Made by a program: the position numbers and the translations under genes
Shown: piece after piece, positions 62,309 to 64,000 of the stretch
Numbering within the stretch: position 1 is the stretch's first letter
Layout of the letters: each line of letters begins with the position of its first letter
Notes under the pieces: generated by a model
Seen by the model: only the letters and a program-made list of their open reading frames with translations
The model's database searches: none
Told to the model about the DNA's origin: nothing
Assembly: GCA_018398575.1 (NCBI GenBank)
Contig: JAGTXZ010000014.1
Location: forward strand, 1,054,001-1,118,000
Length of the DNA stretch: 64,000 bases
From: Ampelomyces quisqualis
Lineage: Eukaryota > Ascomycota > Dothideomycetes > Pleosporales > Phaeosphaeriaceae
Direction: 5' to 3'

Positions 62309-63581
62309 TCAGGACGCGTTCCTATTCTGCGACTTTGCTTCATCATCAGCCGCCGTAGAGCTCGTAGCGTTGTCATCCTCGTCACTTGGTTCGCGTGCAT
62401 CTTTCCAGTCTGAACTGCGGCGACTCACTTTACCCGGCCCCGAGGGCTCTCTCGGGCTGGCGAGCGGACTAGTGGGCGTTGCTCTGATGCTGCTGATACT
62501 ATCGGTGCGGCCATGACCCAGAAGCCCACTTCGGATACTGAGGCCATCGGCGTTTTGCTTGCTTGCGTAGTAGCTGTTGCGTTCGCTGGTGAGCACCGGG
62601 GCTGTGACGCCGGATGCCGAGTAGACGCTCGCGCGTTCGACGTTGGCAAAACCGCTCACGTTCCCTGGCCGGGCCGAGGGCGAATATATGGTGTCTGGGT
62701 TTCCCGAGAGCACGCTGAGTGGGAGCGACTCACGGCTGCCACCATAATGCGAGGATGGTGCCAGGGCGCGCACCGAGGCATTTGTATCGAGCGAGTTGCG
62801 CCGACGTCGCTTCGAGGACGAGGCCAGCGTCAAGATGGAGGCGTTGTCTGTAAGGATGTTGTTGGCTGTTGCGCCTTGGTAGGAATTTGGTTGTTGCTGG
62901 GGCGCCAGGTGCGGCGGTATGGCAGAAGGCAGAGGCGAGACTGTGGGGAACTGATGGGAGAAGTGCACCGGAGGCCCAGTAGGCGCAGACGCCTGAGCGG
63001 GGCCGCCGCCAAGCACGTGGGACGGGGCGCTGGATTGGATTGTGGTCAGCGTGGTGGTGAGCGAGTGCTCGGAGGCGTTGGGCGAGGAGAAGGTGCTGCC
63101 GCCGCCCACCAAGTGGCTGTTGCCCGTGTCGGCCTTTGAGCGCGCAGAGTGGACCGTCTCAGGCACAGTCGCGACAGTCGGGGCCGTGGACCTGTTGCTC
63201 GTGGCGAGGGCGCGCTGCTGCTGCTCCGAGGGGGCCTCGCCGCCCGAGGTGACGCTCTCGTTGGAGCGCGGCGTGTCGGGCGTGTCGGGCGTGGCGAAGG
63301 AGAGGTGGCCCGGCGCGCTGGCGTTGGGGGCGCCCGACTCGGGGTAGGGGTTGTTCTTGGTCGACTTCTTGGTGGCGGCCTTCTTGCTGCTGCTGCTGCC
63401 CGAGCCGCCGGGCGCTTCCGACGACGAGGGCTTGAGGTTCGCGAGGCGCTTCATCCAGCCCGCAAATGGCCGCTTGCGCGCGTGTCGGTCTGCGAGGGGG
63501 TGCATCAGCAGCTGTAACCCTAGCCGTCGCACACCGGAGGAACACACCTGGGGTCGGCGAAGCAGCGTCGGCGGTGGCCAT
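62309..63581 (-). CDS. Ser-rich disordered hypothetical protein with conserved RKRPFAGWMKRLAN head
   Basis: Exons 63581-63548 and 63489-62309 (58-base intron, GTGTGT, CTCGCAG, phase 1) yield 404 residues. After splicing the N-terminus reads MATADAASPTPDRHARKRPF and AGWMKRLANLKPSSS, a compact basic-aromatic motif that I have the impression is conserved across filamentous ascomycetes. The rest is S/T/P/N-rich and disordered, with a basic patch SSKRRRRNSLD (a possible nuclear signal) and an acidic end (DEDDNATSSTAADDE). No membrane segment or enzyme domain is seen. The function is unknown. A C-terminal exon beyond the stop is possible. Without the intron a different 412-residue reading starts in non-conserved sequence. 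Confidence 0.7.
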
Positions 63582-63613
63582 GTTTGGGGTCGGCAGACGG
63601 CGTGTCGAATTAC

Positions 63614-63699
63614 GGGCGGCAGACGTGTGCGAGTACGGGCGGCAGACGTGTGCGAGTATGGGCGGCAGACGTGTGCGAGTATGCCAGTATGGGCGGCAG
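63614..63699. repeat. 23-base minisatellite
   Basis: Three tandem copies of GGGCGGCAGACGTGTGCGAGT plus TA and C or T, at 63614-63636, 63637-63659 and 63660-63682, differ only at the last base. After eight bases (GCCAGTAT) a partial fourth copy, GGGCGGCAG, follows at 63691-63699; a degenerate copy (GTCGGCAGACGGCGTGTCGA) precedes the array. It lies about 30 bases upstream of the start codon of the Ser-rich gene. Confidence 0.92.
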
Positions 63700-63807
63700 T
63701 GTAGGTATAGTCACGTGTGGCCTAGAATCATGGGTAGCGTCGGGGCGAGCCGTTGCGCCATGTACATAAGCCCAAGTTCATCTCGTCTCCCCCTCGCTGG
63801 GGCCACG

Positions 63808-64000
63808 ATGCACCACCCCTCCACCCCCTCCCTCCGCCCACTGCCCGACCATGTCGCAGCCCAGATCGCGTCTTCGGCAGCCATCGTCTCGCTCTCCAGC
63901 GTCGTGCTGGGCCTCTTCCAGAACGCCCTCGATGCCGATGCTACGCGGCTGGACGCCACCATTGACTATGCGCGAGGTGCCTGCACTGTCCAGGACAACG
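63808..64000 (+). CDS. MLH3: DNA mismatch repair protein MLH3, N-terminal fragment (runs off window)
   Basis: From the ATG at 63808 the frame runs open to the window end (64 full codons). It encodes RPLPDHVAAQIASSAAIVSL and SSVVLGLFQNALDADATRL, which is motif I of the GHKL ATPase in MutL proteins, with the Asn that binds magnesium in LFQNALDA. The next text, TIDYARGACTVQDN, continues as in MLH3 (the others read '...DDG.GI' soon after). The Phe-Gln before Asn instead of the usual Glu-Asn (E-N) is notable: MutL homologues normally have Glu as catalytic base here (ELIENSLDA). In Mlh3 this Glu is usually kept, so the Gln may matter. MLH3 over MLH1/PMS is inferred from VSLSSVVLGLFQNALDA. The shared promoter is the repeat-bearing interval. 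Confidence 0.8.
   Translation, partial: MHHPSTPSLRPLPDHVAAQIASSAAIVSLSSVVLGLFQNALDADATRLDATIDYARGACTVQDN

Noticed and set aside
63614..63699. Direct repeats considered as a CRISPR array
   Set aside because: Repeats are tandem with no unique spacers, and the genome is eukaryotic; it is a minisatellite.

Overview
The window is nuclear DNA of a filamentous ascomycete (Pezizomycotina). Most genes carry 0 to 4 short introns of about 47-160 bases with GTRNGT-like donors and CTAAC/CTTAC branch points. The gene set includes a Zn2Cys6 regulator, fungal-type RHO1, ICE2, AIM19-like and NDC1. A Dothideomycete, perhaps Pleosporales, is my inference from the style of the proteins; I could not test it.

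Layout. 1-3.9 kb is a decayed AT-rich flank with TpA-rich sequence, a DUF1772-like piece without its own ATG, and a run of frameshifted ORF remnants. 4.3-5.2 kb holds a Tda10-type P-loop kinase. 6.9-8.5 kb holds an MYND-finger/MSS51-C-like gene broken by an in-frame TAG. 11.3-13 kb is an allantoate-permease-type MFS carrier. 13.9-19 kb holds a PRELI/UPS protein, MYG1 and ICE2. 19-23.5 kb is a long gene-poor, partly GC-rich stretch leading to an unusual Zn2Cys6 finger fused to a maltose-acetyltransferase-like domain (23.6-25.6 kb). From 26 kb to the right end the window is a dense housekeeping region: mitochondrial uL3 protein, RHO1, UFD2, AIM19-like, an Hlj1-like J-protein, a cytochrome heme lyase, MVD1, a Pep12-like syntaxin, NDC1, a DUF1761 membrane protein, tRNA-Asn, an EamA/DMT transporter, a PNGase A-like amidase, a DUF1279 protein, mitochondrial bL17, ribonucleotide reductase large subunit, a YCII-domain protein, a CE4 deacetylase and the start of MLH3.

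How the genes work together. There is no obvious operon-like or metabolic cluster. Themes recur: mitochondrial function (PRELI, MYG1, uL3m, AIM19-like, heme lyase, DUF1279, bL17m), membrane/ER/nuclear envelope (ICE2, J-protein, NDC1, Pep12), protein quality control (UFD2, J-protein, PNGase-like), and DNA synthesis/repair (RNR1, MLH3). Many genes sit in divergent head-to-head pairs sharing intergenic regions of 0.26-0.86 kb. The RNR1/bL17m intergenic region carries MCB- and SCB-type cell-cycle boxes.

Notable extras: two diverged, oppositely oriented copies of a ~285-base dispersed repeat at 15.2 and 53.1 kb, one with C-to-T/CpA changes typical of RIP; a recurrent TACGGAGTAC-type motif in intergenic DNA; and a 23-base minisatellite directly upstream of the last minus-strand gene. 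I did not find a self-evidently novel defence, mobile or secretion system. The best candidates for something undescribed are the Zn2Cys6/acetyltransferase fusion that appears to have lost its catalytic histidine, and the shared intergenic motif.
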